From Fragum whitleyi (taxonomy: Eukaryota > Mollusca > Bivalvia > Cardiida > Cardiidae): 64,000 bases of DNA. The stretch is taken from assembly GCA_948146395.1 (NCBI GenBank), contig OX411556.1, positions 31,261,056 to 31,325,055 on the forward strand, given 5' to 3'. The notes beneath the pieces are model-generated. The model was not told the DNA's origin. It did no database searches and saw nothing but the letters and a program-made list of their open reading frames with translations. Both the position numbers and the translations under genes were made by a program. Below, one piece after another: positions 44,124-57,004 of the stretch; positions within the stretch are counted from its first letter, which is position 1, and each line of letters opens with the position of its first letter.

Positions 44124-44647
44124 TATACGCCCGAAGCTCAGAAATAAATAGGTGATGTTTTGAACTTTTTGTCGATCCTTAGGATGTATTTTCTAGCAAA
44201 CAGTTTCAAGACTATAGGCCTTATAGTTTCAAAGTTATGGACCGGACTCGAATTTGCTAACTGAATCAAACAAAGGGCAATAACCTCAAAAAATACAAAT
44301 GGTAGAGCTGTGGTTCTTGCGCTCTGCACACCCTAGCTATGAGATCTATACACCTGTGAAGTTTCAAGACCATAGGCCTTTTAGTTTCATAGTTATGGAC
44401 CGGACACGAATTTGCTTACTGAATCAAACAAAGGACAATAACTCAAAAATTACAAATTGTAGAGTTGTGGTTCTTGCGCTCTGCACACCCTAGCTATGAG
44501 ATCTATACACCTGTGACGTTTCAAGACCATGGGCCTTATAGTTTGAAAGTTATGGACCGGACACGAATTTGCTAACGGACAGACAGACGGACAGAAGGAC
44601 AGACAGACGATGCAGACGACAACATAATACGATACTTCGGGCGTATA
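44124..44647. repeat. TIR-bounded element made of ~158-bp tandem units
   Basis: Perfect 13-bp inverted repeats TATACGCCCGAAG (44124-44136) and CTTCGGGCGTATA (44635-44647) enclose three partial or full units. TGTGGTTCTTGCGCTCTGCA recurs 158 bp apart (from 44304 and 44462 onward), each unit with GTTTCAAGACCATAGGCCTT and GTTATGGACCGGACACGAAT. Before the right end lies a (GACA)n-like run. Frames of 63-73 codons on both strands are unit artefacts. Confidence 0.82.
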
Positions 44648-45004
44648 AAACCTCAACATTTTCCTTGGAATTCAAAGCAAATTCAAGGTTTCTTGCATCA
44701 TTTTACAGTTATGAAGCATTAAATAAATCCTAGGGAGATGGTATCTAGATCTGCATCTGCTATCACGCCTAATTATTCTTAATGGCGAAGCAAAAAGTCA
44801 GGTAAATGATTATGCAATATGGAGCTATTTATTTTTCTGACAACTGCGGAATGTAACCTCATGAAAATGGGAGGTGTTTTGCGGGATATCAAGTACTTTT
44901 TTTCATAAATGCTGCTCTCAGCGCGTTAAAAAAAGAAAAACTAGCAGAGAATGAATACAATATCTATCAGATATTTCAATAAACATGTATAATCCGCGAT
45001 TTTC

Positions 45005-45505
45005 CCCTGGGAAGGCGGAGCCTAAGAAAAGGGTCTGTACACTTAAGGTTAAGTGCATATCCGGAGCAGATCTCTTAAAGTATAATAGCTATCAACTTGA
45101 AACTTTATAGGTGGATAGATCTCATGGAAGAGAAGTAAATCTCTTAAAGTACAAAAGAATCCTTAATCTATTAGGCTTTTGTTTACTTCCAATCTTTCAC
45201 GGCGGGGGATGATCATGTCCGACATGGCTCTTATTATTATTTACTTCTAAAGATGGTGAACATAATTAACTTGTGTCCGTAAAGCATAGGTTGGTAGCCA
45301 AACCCTCGTAACTTCAGCTAGTCAAAGCTGAAGTCACGAGGCTTCGATAACGCAACGATGAAATGCGTTCACTTTCTCCTTTTGGTTTTAGGATACAGTT
45401 ATTTGCACGCGTTCACGATCATTGCCGACTTACTTTTAAATGAACCTAAAATATTTAAAAGTAAGTCGCCAAATTACGTCACGGCTAAGCCCGGCCTTGC
45501 CAGTT
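45005..45505 (+). mobile_element. MITE-C, copy 3, with an insertion
   Basis: Starts CCCTGGGAAGGCGGAGCC and ends GGCTAAGCCCGGCCTTGCC. The central palindrome has AACCCTCGTAACTTCAGC and GCTGAAGTCACGAGGCTT (about 45301-45345). Relative to copies 1 and 2 it contains about 180 extra bases after CACTTAAGGTT. Confidence 0.85.
45052..45232 (-). repeat. Insert of bivalve-type tandem monomer in MITE-C
   Basis: In reverse complement it reads GAGATCTATCCACCTATAAA, GTTTCAAGTTGATAGC, and ATCTGCTCCGGATATGC, matching the monomer of 31783-32640. It is absent from the two other MITE-C copies. Confidence 0.7.
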
Positions 45506-45529
45506 AATTCATAAGGTAGAATCCAGAAA

Positions 45530-45820
45530 AACGCGTATTAAAGTGACCATCTACGGGACCACCTAAAAGCGGTCGTTTGAAAACAGAAGAGACAGTTACT
45601 ACACGTCGTGTTTAGAAATTGGAGTCATTTTTATTGAATATTTTTCAATAATCGTATGATGTTTATACCTATTAGAATCATTATGAATTAAACAACGTAT
45701 GATAAAAACCAAAAAATCTACTACCAAGATATTTTCTTTAACAATGGGGTTTTGAAAAACGGTGGTTGAATGGAAAAAGTCGCTTAATAGACGTGGTCGC
45801 TCGGGCAAGATGAAATGCAG
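45530..45820. mobile_element. MITE M3
   Basis: Right end ACGTGGTCGCTCGGGCAAG then ATGAAATGCAG and TA. The left part has AGTGACCATCTACGGGACC and ACCTAAAAGCGGTCG, in the same order as MITE M2. The left TIR is decayed and its exact start is uncertain. Confidence 0.6.
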
Positions 45821-46011
45821 TATTCTCACTAAAACGAGATAAATGAAAGGTATGTTTGTTGACTACCTTTCTGGCATAGAAAGAACCAACAGAATCTCTA
45901 CCAAAGTTATGGGTTAAGTTGGTAGATTTGAGAAAAAACGTAAACAACAGTAGTAAAATAGTAAACAAACCTTCGTCTTATCTCATATTAAGAGACTTAG
46001 GCCACAACGAT

Positions 46012-46222
46012 ACTTGAATTGGGTTTAACGTCCTTTTCAACAATCGTTCGGTTATATCGCGACGGCTGGAGCTCCCAACAATTGATTCCTGGTATTTGTC
46101 ACACAAGTACCACTTAAACATCCTTTCCTAGCCTCTAGCTGCTATCCCATATAGGTCGACGATTATCAATCCATTGGTGAAAGACAAATAGTCGGAAAGA
46201 ATGAGTGACGCCGTCGTGATTG
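46012..46222 (-). mobile_element. SINE-T, head-truncated copy
   Basis: Body from GAATTGGGTTTAACGTCC to GAATGAGTGACGCCGTCG; the sequence leaves the family just before the B box, so the tRNA promoter is absent. Confidence 0.85.
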
Positions 46223-46403
46223 TAACAGGAATATCAGCAATTATTTCTTAGACGGCAACCCTAGTTTTTTAGAAACCTTCCAAAGAGATGGTGGATTGGT
46301 TTTAATCAGACGTATTGTTTAGTTATAAAAATTATTTACTCGGCTTTGTATCTCAGAACACTCATAGTTAGATTTTCTTCTTCTTCGCCTAAACCTTGAC
46401 CAA

Positions 46404-46536
46404 CCCTGCGCAGGGGTCAGGATAAAAATGTGCGAACTGTTTCAAAATCTTTTTCACTCTTTGCACGTGCATTTGGGCGCAAAGCGGGTTAAAATGGCAA
46501 ACAGTTCGGACCGATTTGTAATCCTGATCGCAAGGC
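46404..46536. repeat. Foldback family G, copy 3
   Basis: CCCTGCGCAGGGGTCAGGAT at the left, TAATCCTGATCGCAAGG at the right; inner arms CTTTGCACGTGCA and GGGCGCAAAGCGGGTTA; middle arms GCGAACTGTTT and AAACAGTTCGG. Confidence 0.82.
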
Positions 46537-46594
46537 AAGCTTTGTCGCCACACTTGGTATTCTCTGAAACGTCAGTAATTATTGATTTTTCTTG

Positions 46595-46716
46595 ATTGTG
46601 GAGCAATTTTGAATGTTTTGGGTGAGTTATTTTAATGTTCTGAAGGGGACGCTTAATGAGTTATTAAGAATGCTTTTTTGGTGGGATGAGCATAAGTTAC
46701 AAGATGCCCATAACTG
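46595..46716 (+). mobile_element. MITE-A right-end fragment
   Basis: GAATGTTTTGGGTGAGTTAT, GGGGACGCTTAATGAGTTAT and GAATGCTTTTTTGG lead to the terminus AAGATGCCCATAACTG followed by TA (46717-46718). The left three quarters are missing. Confidence 0.68.
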
Positions 46717-46718
46717 TA

Positions 46719-46980
46719 CAGTCAATCTTGCTCGAGCGACCACATCTGTTAAGCGGCCATTTTCAATATGCAACCTTTTTCAAAATTCCCTTCTTTAAAT
46801 GAACATAAAGTCATAGTATAGATATTAATGTTCTAAAAGTCATTTCAAATTATCCTTTGTTGTCCTTTTAACTGCCAAGATTCAAGTCAAAAGTAGATAT
46901 CATCGGTAATCGATCACCCGCTTTAACCACCGCTTCTTTATTGGTCCTAAGGTGGCCGCCTAATAAACGTTTTGTTGTTT
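46719..46980. mobile_element. MITE M4, abutting MITE-A across one TA
   Basis: Starts CAGTCAATCTTGCTCGAGCG directly after the TA that ends the MITE-A fragment. ACCACATCTGTTAAGCGGCC follows, and CTAAGGTGGCCGCCTAATAA with ACGTTTTGTTG lies near the right side, as in MITE M2. The right TIR is not recognisable, so the end is approximate. Confidence 0.6.
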
Positions 46981-47004
46981 ATCCTTGATACTTTTTTTCC
47001 AGTT

Positions 47005-47124
47005 CTGTTTTCCGGATGACACAACTTTGCAAGTTGTTTGCAAAATTATATTCCACTTTGCACGCAAGTGCACTTGCAAAGCAGGGTATAACAGTTTGTA
47101 CCGTTTTGCCATCCTTAACGCAAT
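47005..47124. repeat. Foldback family G, copy 4
   Basis: TTCCGGATGACACAACTTTG at the left, CCATCCTTAACGCA at the right; inner arms ATATTCCACTTTGCACGC and TTGCAAAGCAGGGTATAAC. Overlapping minus-strand frames of 62 and 100 codons result from the symmetry. Confidence 0.82.
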
Positions 47125-48184
47125 GCAATGATGGCACATGCTGTCCACGTGAACAAACTTTATGTACTAACATCCATTTTGTATAAATAGCTTCGTAAAG
47201 TTGGGTAAGTTTCAATTCATGGGCGTAGTCCTTAATCGATTCATATTGTTTATTCACATGTATTCGAACGCCTTCAACCATGGTTCAAGTGAGTTTAAAG
47301 GTCATAAAAGCAGTCTAAAATTAATGCAAATGAGATTAACGTTTTAGCACGTTCATCTCTAACCTCAACGCTTTATAAAGTTTATTGCTGACCGGTTATA
47401 TCATTTACTTGATGGTTCGAAGCTATTCTTTTATGCAATTCTAAATCCAACGTCGTTGGTTAGTTGGTGCTTAAGGACGATTGCTAGAATTAATTTTCTG
47501 AGATAGATATTTTATTTTTTTCATATTTTGTACATTAAAGTATGCCGATTGCAAAAATGGAAAGAAAAAAGGGGGTCACCGAATCAGATTTTTCGTAAAA
47601 CATCATAGAATGTCATAGGTATCGAGTAAATTTTTGTCAGATTTTTCGCCGATTTTCATTTCTTGGTAATTACATAAAACCGTAACACAATCAAATCTAA
47701 TCAAACAACTATATCATTTTATTTTGCTTTCATAGATAGGAAGTCATTTGCACTAAATCTAATACACAATTATCGATTGAAAGGTAAAATAATGATTTTC
47801 TACGTATTTTTTCCCAATGCGTAAAAACTGGTATATCGAAAATGAACGAGAATATTCTCAAAATTTATGACTTTTGATCAAATTTCTCAAAAACTCTGAG
47901 ATAATTTTTTTTTATTTTTTCTATATTTTGTAGATAATTATATATTTTTGTGATATTGATATAAAAAAGGTATGGTCACCGTGCTAATTTTTGAGATAAA
48001 ATGCAAAATTCTAGGTCACCCAGTTTTGACGCTAAGGAAAAAATCACTCCAGATTCTTTTTCTCGTACCAATTTTATGTACAAAATCAATGATATTCAAT
48101 CCTTCTTAAATTAATAGATTATGGAGTTGAATTCCTCAACAATTAGGGTATCACTTTGTTTTGCGTCAACGAATCCTAAGGTCA
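47125..48184. other. No gene recognised
   Basis: Long AT-rich stretch. GGGGGTCACCGAATCAGA and TGGTCACCGTGCTAATTTT suggest a decayed repeated phrase, but I could not establish a period. Confidence 0.45.
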
Positions 48185-48500
48185 AATCATATGAAAAAGT
48201 CAAGGTCATATGTCAAGGCCAACGTTACATAAATCACGCAAAAATCTAGTGTTTTCAAAAATTTTCAAACCTGTTGAAAATAAAATACTATCGTATGGAA
48301 TAATAATTGATCATGTCAGTAATCATCATCAAATTCCCTTTTCGAAGTCATATGATGAGATCAAGGTCATCTACCCCCATCCCCCAATAAAATTTCAAAT
48401 ACACCCAGGTCTGTTAAAAAATAATCCAAACATTGAAAATTAAAAATCTGACAAGATCATTTGACAACGACAGGATCGTTTATCAAGGTCAACCGTTCAA
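48185..48500. repeat. Possible degenerate tandem repeat (CAAGGTCA phrases)
   Basis: GTCAAGGTCATATGTCAAGG, GATCAAGGTCATCTACCC and TATCAAGGTCAACCG recur at roughly 120-165 bp, each followed by a CAAAAATT-type stretch. Weak. Confidence 0.4.
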
Positions 48501-49236
48501 AAATTAATCCCGTCTAAATGAAATGTGACGATTCCATGTAGCTATCGGATATACGACTGATAACGTTGTTTTATGTCTGATTATACGCGGGAACGTTAAC
48601 GTCACAAATACCTACAATTCGACGCTGACGTCATATCCTTTATTTCTATAAAATAAAATGGCTGCGATAATTTATATAAGTATGTTTTAGTGATAGGATT
48701 AATTGATCGTCTTCATGAAAGCATTTTCCGTGAAATATAGAAAATTGAGGGGTTTTGTAGTGTTTTTGTTACGTCCTAGATACGTGCAAGTTTGGAGCGC
48801 GTGCTCCTTTTTGAAGAATTCGATGCGCAAAGACGTTGCACAAGAACGAACTCCCGAAATCGTCCTTAGACCACGCTTGAAGCGAATTGGCCAATCAGAG
48901 AACAGTATTTCACAAATATATATCACAGATACAACTCCGAGCGCTGTATTTACAGATATACGATGGGAGCATGTCGTGCACGGAATCCTGACATATTTTG
49001 TGTGCCGTGTCATTTTAAGAAAGTGTCAAACATATTATATGATCGCTTTTACCAAAAGACTTTCTACAGTTGCATAAATGCAAAGGAGCTGCAATAAGTA
49101 ACGAAAATAGATTCAAAAGTATAGTTTCGACATAATTATGCATAATAACAATAATATATCAGCGGGATTTAATCGTTTTTGTTGTCCAGATATCGGATTA
49201 AAATTACAAACAATGTTATTAAAAGCGTGGTCTAAG
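48501..49236. other. No gene recognised
   Basis: Frames of 124 (plus) and 104 (minus) codons overlap almost completely at 48699-49077. Neither shows a domain, and complete overlap on opposite strands argues that at most one could be real. GACGCTGACGTCATATCC near 48620 resembles family F. I do not call a gene. Confidence 0.45.
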
Positions 49237-49325
49237 TCAGATAGATAATCTCGTGCCACGGTATATGGAAAATAGACACTCGCTGAAGCTCGTGTCTATT
49301 TCCCATATACCACGGCACTCGTTGT
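49237..49325. repeat. Palindrome, 89 bp
   Basis: GTGCCACGGTATATGG then AAAATAGACAC pairs with GTGTCTATTT then CCCATATACCACGGCAC; the outer arms are GATAGATAATCTC and GTTGTCTATC. The loop is TCGCTGAAGCTC. One copy in the window. Confidence 0.87.
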
Positions 49326-49397
49326 CTATCCTATACTTAAATAACCTTAAAATTAATGCAAGATTTTAGGCAAAGCATCAATGGATGCTGTAGGGAT

Positions 49398-49695
49398 CGG
49401 TGCGTGAATCAGAATGAACAAAATTAGCGATAATTATTGCCTCCCTTAAATGAGAATTAATAAATAAATACTTAAAACTAACTTCCTCTTTCTTTAAAAA
49501 ATAATCAGGCGCTTGGAATGCCAATTATGTCAGAGAATTCATTTTTTTCTAGCTATTTTTATTTTAAATCTATTTGTTGATCCTTTAAATTTTTTTGAAT
49601 GGTTTGAGATTTTGGAATGAATGAATTGAGCGCTGTGGGATAGATGTAGAATAGTTTTGATTTGAAAGAGAGTCAAATTCGTGATGTTCTTAACA
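49398..49695 (+). mobile_element. MITE-A, left-truncated copy
   Basis: Starts at the right arm of the central hairpin (TGAACAAAATTAGCGATAAT, TGCCTCCCTTAA). It runs through GAATGGTTTGAGATTTTGGA and TTGAGCGCTGTGGGATAGAT to the end CGTGATGTTCTTAACAG followed by TA. Confidence 0.75.
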
Positions 49696-50317
49696 GTATA
49701 TGTTCGATACTATTAGATGTATCTCACCATGTGTGAATAATTTAAGATCAAATATAATTTGACATAATCCACTTAAATCCTTATAATTTGGGCTTAGGCA
49801 TTATATTCGGATCAACATCAAGATAAAGCTAGACAAATTACCATCAAGTAAGCCTACTGGACCTTTTCATGTATACATTTCAGTGAAAGGACAGTAAAAT
49901 GTTTCATTTAAAAGGTTTACTGGACTGTATAGGGTCATAGGTTTAATCGATTTCAAAATCCGGCCTTTTATCAAATTTAGTATGATAAATCTCTATTCAA
50001 ATGGATTTTTATTCATTTTCAAAAATCCCCTGCCAAGAGAAATATAATTAACAACCCTGTATACATGTAAGTAATCACTTAAAACATTTTTGTAGATCGA
50101 TATTTTTAGAGAAAAAATCCTTTTTTGTTTTGCTATTTAACGCATAAAATAGATGTAAATTTAAATAATATGAATTTGTCATAATATATTCAATATTTTC
50201 ACTGAATTGAATGAAAAAAGAGGAATTTGGTTACAAAATTTCTTTAGACAATCAAACCTTTTCACTCCTTTTTGCTGTATATCGTCAGGCATGCATTCAT
50301 CATTATTATTTTAGTTT
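49696..50317. other. No gene recognised
   Basis: No repeat or coding signal supported. Confidence 0.5.
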
Positions 50318-50720
50318 ATGAATTTAACATCGAGAAATTGACACCCCGTTAAATTCAATTATAATACGTTCGCTCCATTCTTAATATTCAGTACCAAACC
50401 CTCACTGAGACCAATTAAAACGCTCTGAAACCACCTAAAACTACCTACAGCTTCTTTTAAATTGTTCTAAAAATCCAAATGATAAAGTACTGAATCAAGG
50501 GATGTCCTACTTTGAAAATGTCTTATAGGTCAGTAAAGAAGCGCAAATCTATTCTAGAACAGTACATATATACTTTTGTCAATATAAAGGGGGTAATATG
50601 TAATAGAATATCGCATATTTCGTTTAATTTGAACGAAATTCTATCATCTCCCTGTAAGATAATTCAAGACTCGCTAGTCCCATCTTTTTCCATTTTCATT
50701 CCAAAGACATTGAAGAATCT
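50318..50720 (-). mobile_element. MITE-A, diverged copy
   Basis: Left end TTTAACATCGAGAAATTGAC; GTTCGCTCCATTC, CCTCACTGAGACCAATTAAA and CGCTCTGAAACC follow. The hairpin ATTTCGTTTAATTTGAACGA then AAT (about 50617-50640) is intact. The right TIR is lost. A 136-codon frame at 50512-50922 runs through this copy and out of it, so it is not a gene. Confidence 0.7.
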
Positions 50721-52659
50721 CAGCCAGGATTTAAGTCTCATATCAACAATACAAGGTCCCAATGACTCAATCATCAGGATCTTAGCCTGGGTCATTTTTC
50801 AAGTTTGGGAGTCTCTTCTTTATAGTCCGTTTGACTTCTATATGGACCAACCTTTTCATCAATTACATAAAATTGCGTGTGAAAAGGAATTTCTATGTTG
50901 TAAAATATTGATTTCAGCTTGATACCATTCCAAAAAATATTTTTTGGAACCAAAATGATTTTAAAATAATGATTTTGTATATCTAGTTAATGATAATATT
51001 TTCGCATTTTCTGCTCTTAAACACGAGGGGTGGTGAAGGCTGTTTAGTTTTAGGAATATATAAACAAATAGTAAAAACACGTGGTTTTATACTAAACATT
51101 TGACAGAAGAAATATCCATTATTCCACATTTGGAAAAGCTAATAAGCATATCGACGGTCAGGTCATCTTAAACTAAAATATCCCGTGATTTGTACCGTTA
51201 TTACTCGCCTGTTTATCTAGTTTTCCTCGTATAAATCACAACGACTTTGTAAAATAGTCCCTTTTGATTGGTCTAAATAAGGAAATATGGGGCTCATCTC
51301 AGAAGGGATAATTTTTTTATCAATTATCTTGTCAAACAGTTTTTTAACAAATACAGAATACACTAAGATTAGATATCCTAAGAAAGTAAAAAAATCTACA
51401 AAAATTAATTTTACAAAAATACTCGATTTACACTAAAACGACTAGCCAAAATTCGGACACTTTTGACTCGGACCCTTTGCAAATCAGGGCTGTTTTTGTA
51501 AAGACATTTCGCTGTTCAGCTTATTACAGACACGAATAGGTATGAAAGACAGAAAATTAACATGTAGACGGGCGGACAAAATCATTATTACACCCTCAAA
51601 AATTCTGAAAAACCAAATTCGTCATGGTATTAGATGGAAAATATGATATGACAAGAAAAAAATACGATTCATTAATTCGATTCTGAGATTTTCGGCGAAA
51701 TGTTGGTCCATATAGAAGTCAAACGGACTATACATATGGACTATTCAATCTTAAGTAATAACATTGTTTCTATAACATCTGAATTGGATACAAATGGAAG
51801 TTTGTGGCATACCTCTAGAAAAGAATTTAAGACCTTAAAACAGTCTTGAATTATTTTTTGAAGTTGATTTTAAGGTGGACTTTCGGACTCACATCAGGGG
51901 CCAAGATTATAAACATTTTCTCAATTCCAACTCAAAATCTTCTCGAACTTCAGCTTGAGATTCAACCTTTAATTATGTATTAATTCTATTATTAATGTAT
52001 CAACATAAAAGAAAAAATTAATAAGTTGTTATAAATAACAACTTATTAGAATCATCTTTAATGTTCATACATTTATTTGAATTCATTTTCTGTTGAGAAT
52101 GAAATCAGTTTTATAACCTCGGGCCCAGATAAATTTTATTGTACAACTTACCTAGTTCTGAGTCCCAGACTCGCAAGGTATGCGCCTCTAATTTTTTCCT
52201 ATTGTGACTTTTTTCCTACATCCATGCAGCAATATCGTCACACTTATTTTAGAAATACAGCAATATCTAGGATGTCTTGTATGAAGGAGGTGATTTATTT
52301 GAACTAATCAGATTATAAGGAATTACGCCTGATAGATGGGTGGCACGCGATAACCAACTATCCCGTCAATATATACCATCACTAATGAATTTTTATTGAT
52401 TCATTTTCTCTGTTCATATAACCTTCTTATGATTTAATGATTGCTACAAATTAAGTCCACAACGTCTGTTTGCTCTACTCCTGTCCTTACAAGTAGAACA
52501 CTTTTCTTACTTCATTTCCCTTATGATATTTCGTCGTCATAAGCTAAGCGTTCAAGACAACTTTGTACTTTTGCTTCAAAAAATACTAAAATAATACAAA
52601 TACATGTAAAAATTCGCTTTTCTCTAAAATGTGCGATTTTGTGACTTTTGAATAGGAGG
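50721..52659. other. No gene recognised; one perfect hairpin
   Basis: 1.9 kb of AT-rich sequence. A perfect AT-rich hairpin (AATAAGTTGTTAT and ATAACAACTTATT) lies at 52018-52048. Frames of up to 76 codons have no domain. Confidence 0.5.
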
Positions 52660-53996
<1,337 letters not shown>

Positions 53997-54691
53997 ATAT
54001 GGCTAATTCCGTTCAAAGAAAGCGATCTTCTATAACGCCCATTTACTTTCACTTAAAAAATCTCCCTTCGAACTCATTAAATTTCCGCTTCAAAGATTTC
54101 TGAGAATCACTCACCTGGTAGATTTAATGTCGTTCTTGTAAGTATCAGTTACGGCTATTGGTGTGCATCTTCGAAATAAGTTGAACACATTTGACTTCAT
54201 TGGAGGTTAATCAAATATCTATTTAATTACCCATAAATATTTTAAACACACAGCGTCTCAGATTGATGAGATGTTTGGTTTTTAGTTGCCAATTAGATCG
54301 GCTGAAAGATAACAGGGATGCTACTATTAATAATAGATGCTATGATGCAAGACACTCGGCGGGACAGCCATGCGGTTCCTAAGTACACTACATTACGATA
54401 AATCAATAGTCCAAAATTTAGTACTTATTTCAGCCTTAACTCAAATTTTGACTTATGATAAAGGGTGTATTTGCTTTTGTAAATGCATGAAAATAAAAGA
54501 ATAACCAACTCTTGATTTTAACTCTAAAGAAAAGTCTGGGTCGCGGTTATAGTTCCGCCAGAAAGAGTGAGGTTCGAGAAACCGTTATCTCCTATCATTT
54601 TCAATGTAAAATTGATCTTTGATCACTCACTTGAAATTGCAGGTCTATACCTCTATTTTGTGCATGATTTTAATTGATACACGCTCACCTG
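53997..54691. other. No gene recognised
   Basis: No repeat or coding signal supported. Confidence 0.5.
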
Positions 54692-54822
54692 TCCTGCGTT
54701 CAGGATGACAAACCGGTACAAACAGTTTGCTTATTATACCCCGCTTTGCACGTATGTGCACGTGCAAAGCGGGGTATAATAGGCTAACTGTTTTCACCGT
54801 TTTGCCATACTCAACGCAGGGC
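54692..54822. repeat. Foldback family G, copy 5 (best preserved)
   Basis: TCCTGCGTTCAGGATGACAA at the left and CTCAACGCAGG at the right. Inner arms ATTATACCCCGCTTTGCACG and CGTGCAAAGCGGGGTATAAT are an exact 20-bp match around a TATGTGCA loop. Middle arms are AAACAGTTTGC and GCTAACTGTTT. Confidence 0.93.
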
Positions 54823-55346
54823 TGAGCCCAGTGACTTCTGAGACATCACACGATAAGAATATCGGATGGAAAATAGGAGATAATTAGTACGTAGCAATGC
54901 ATGCAATAGACTTAGTTATAAAAAAGTCCTTATTTATTTCTGTTTCAGAAGGGACGCGCGCTAGCAAAGCCCATGTTTGACTCTAGGAGTGTGACATTTA
55001 CGAATTTGATAGAGACTAAATGGACGATGCTATACACATACCAAATGTGGAAGCTCTCTGTTTTTTAGAATTTCATTTTAAGTTTTTATATCCTCCTTTT
55101 TTTGTCATGGTGACCAGAGTTCCGGTGGATTTTGATTTTTAACAAATGTGATAGAGCTTCAACCAAGGAATAGTCCTGCTAAGTTTCATCAAGACATTTA
55201 AAAAGAAAATGTGAATTACAGAAATGTAGGATCACATGCTTTTACCACACATTGAGAACTTTGAGCGTAGACGAGCAAAGAAGCAAACAAAAAAAGACAA
55301 CAAAGCAACAGGTATCTTTCGACATTACTTAGGCTGTGATAAAAAC
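54823..55346. other. No gene recognised
   Basis: No repeat or coding signal supported. Confidence 0.5.
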
Positions 55347-55765
55347 AGTTAAGAGAATCGAAAATGTACAAGATGAATTAAATTAAAATAATTTTTAGAA
55401 TGAAATTGAATGAGGACGAATAGTGAGCTTTGAATGAAATTAAAAGGAATATTTGTTGTTCAAGATTAACAAAATTAGTCAGATTTATTACTTCCCTTTA
55501 AGAGAAAGTGTGTACAAATTCTATAAAGATCTTTCTGTGTTTTCATGAACCAACCAGACGATTACAAAATTACATTGAGTAAGTGAAATTATCGACTTTT
55601 ATTTGGGATTTTTATTTTGAATGTACACGTAGTTAGAAGTTGATCTTATCGTTATAGTGATTTTTAAGTGTTTTTGAATGGTTTGACAGAGAACTTGGAG
55701 GGAATGAACGGAGGATTGAATGAGAGACTTAGAATGGTTTTGATCGGAGTGAATGTATGTTATAA
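55347..55765 (+). mobile_element. MITE-A copy
   Basis: Starts CAGTTAAGAGAATCGAAAAT; keeps GAATGAAATTGAATGAGGAC, TTCAAGATTAACAAAATTAG, CTTCCCTTTAAGAG, TTTTTGAATGGTTTGAC and TAGAATGGTTTTGATCGGAG. The right terminus is lost after GTGAATGTATG. Confidence 0.78.
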
Positions 55766-56026
55766 AAAGAATGTGTGAACGCAATTTTAAGTGCATTTGT
55801 TCGAAGATTGATGTCGTCAGCAGATTTAGCAACCCCCCTGTCCATATTGATACAACAGATTATGTTGAATCTCATATTTGTAATGATTGTGTAAATATTG
55901 GTTTAGGCTAGAATTTGCAGCTCCAAATGACTTGACAAACAATGCCGTATGGTTGTACAAATACATTCTATTACATACACGTCGTTTGATTCGGTACTTC
56001 TTTTATTCAGTCTATTCATTTGACTA

Positions 56027-56454
56027 CAGTTCAGAACATCGTGAAATTGACAAAATGAATGATTTGAATTGTAATTGAATGAGTGTTCGGAGCGAGTTTT
56101 GAGTGGAATTCAAGGGAGGTAAATCAATATAGCTAATTTTGTTCAAGATGAACAAAATTATCTATATTTGTTACCCCCCTTTAATAAGATATACGGAATT
56201 TTCTGTTTGTGGGCCTTCGTGGACTAATCAGACACTTTAAAATCCACATCAGCTAATAAAATCGTAGAATAATTTGATCGATTTGAATAAATTTTGATCG
56301 TCTTGGCTGTTTTTCGAAATGTTTTCCAACGATTTTTTAGCGTTTCGATCGATTTGAGTGAGTGTTTGGAATGGATGAATGGATGAATGGATCGTAGAGT
56401 GAGTTATTTAGAATGGTTAGCATAGGAATGAGAGTTACGATGTTCTGCAAACTA
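56027..56454 (+). mobile_element. MITE-A, full-length copy
   Basis: TA then CAGTTCAGAACATCGTGAAA at the left, and TTACGATGTTCTGCAAACT at the right. The centre is AATTTTGTTCAAGATGAACA then AAATT (about 56135-56160), between GGGAGGTAAATC and GTTACCCCCC. The rest of the family body is well preserved, making it a good reference copy with 7797-8227. A short GAATGGAT tandem lies at about 56366. Confidence 0.9.
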
Positions 56455-57004
56455 CATTTATCGGCCCTGGGACAATTTGTTTAACTTTTCTCGTTCTTAT
56501 GAAAAAAAAATAAAATCATGAACTATTTGGTTGGTAATCTTAAGGGATTTTTTTTTGTTAGAAAGATTTATCTGATTTTTGTATACATGCAATACACGGC
56601 ATTTTTATTTTAAACTCAATCACAATTCATATTGCCAAATGGAAGCTTTTTTGCTTACTGACATGGCAACTACGTAATAGTTCACGTCATCGCACACATA
56701 TCTCGCTAGCCTATTTGCATTATCACAGGCATGTTTTCCGAGCTTTTACCGATTTTACCGATTTAAAATTACAGCTTTCCCGAAACCTCTTGTCTATCTT
56801 GCATCTTTTTTCAGCCTTCGCTGTATTTTGTAGCTTTGTTACATATCGATATCAAAATGGCGAATATAATACAGCCGTGCTATATGATATGGGTTTTATC
56901 ATCTGCAATTCACAAATTATTTTTAGCATCGGAAACACTCGAATTGATCTCCTTTTGGAATAGAAGCAACGCGTCAATGCCATTTTGATTTGCCAATGAG
57001 GAGA
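56455..57004. other. No gene recognised
   Basis: Opposite-strand frames of 68 and 82 codons overlap at 56715-57058; neither has a domain. Confidence 0.5.

Noticed and set aside
48699..49077. Overlapping 124- and 104-codon frames on opposite strands
   Set aside because: No domain, signal or splice context, and complete antisense overlap. Length is within chance for 64 kb in six frames.
50512..50922. 136-codon plus-strand frame
   Set aside because: It crosses the hairpin and right arm of a MITE-A copy and leaves it, with no recognisable domain.
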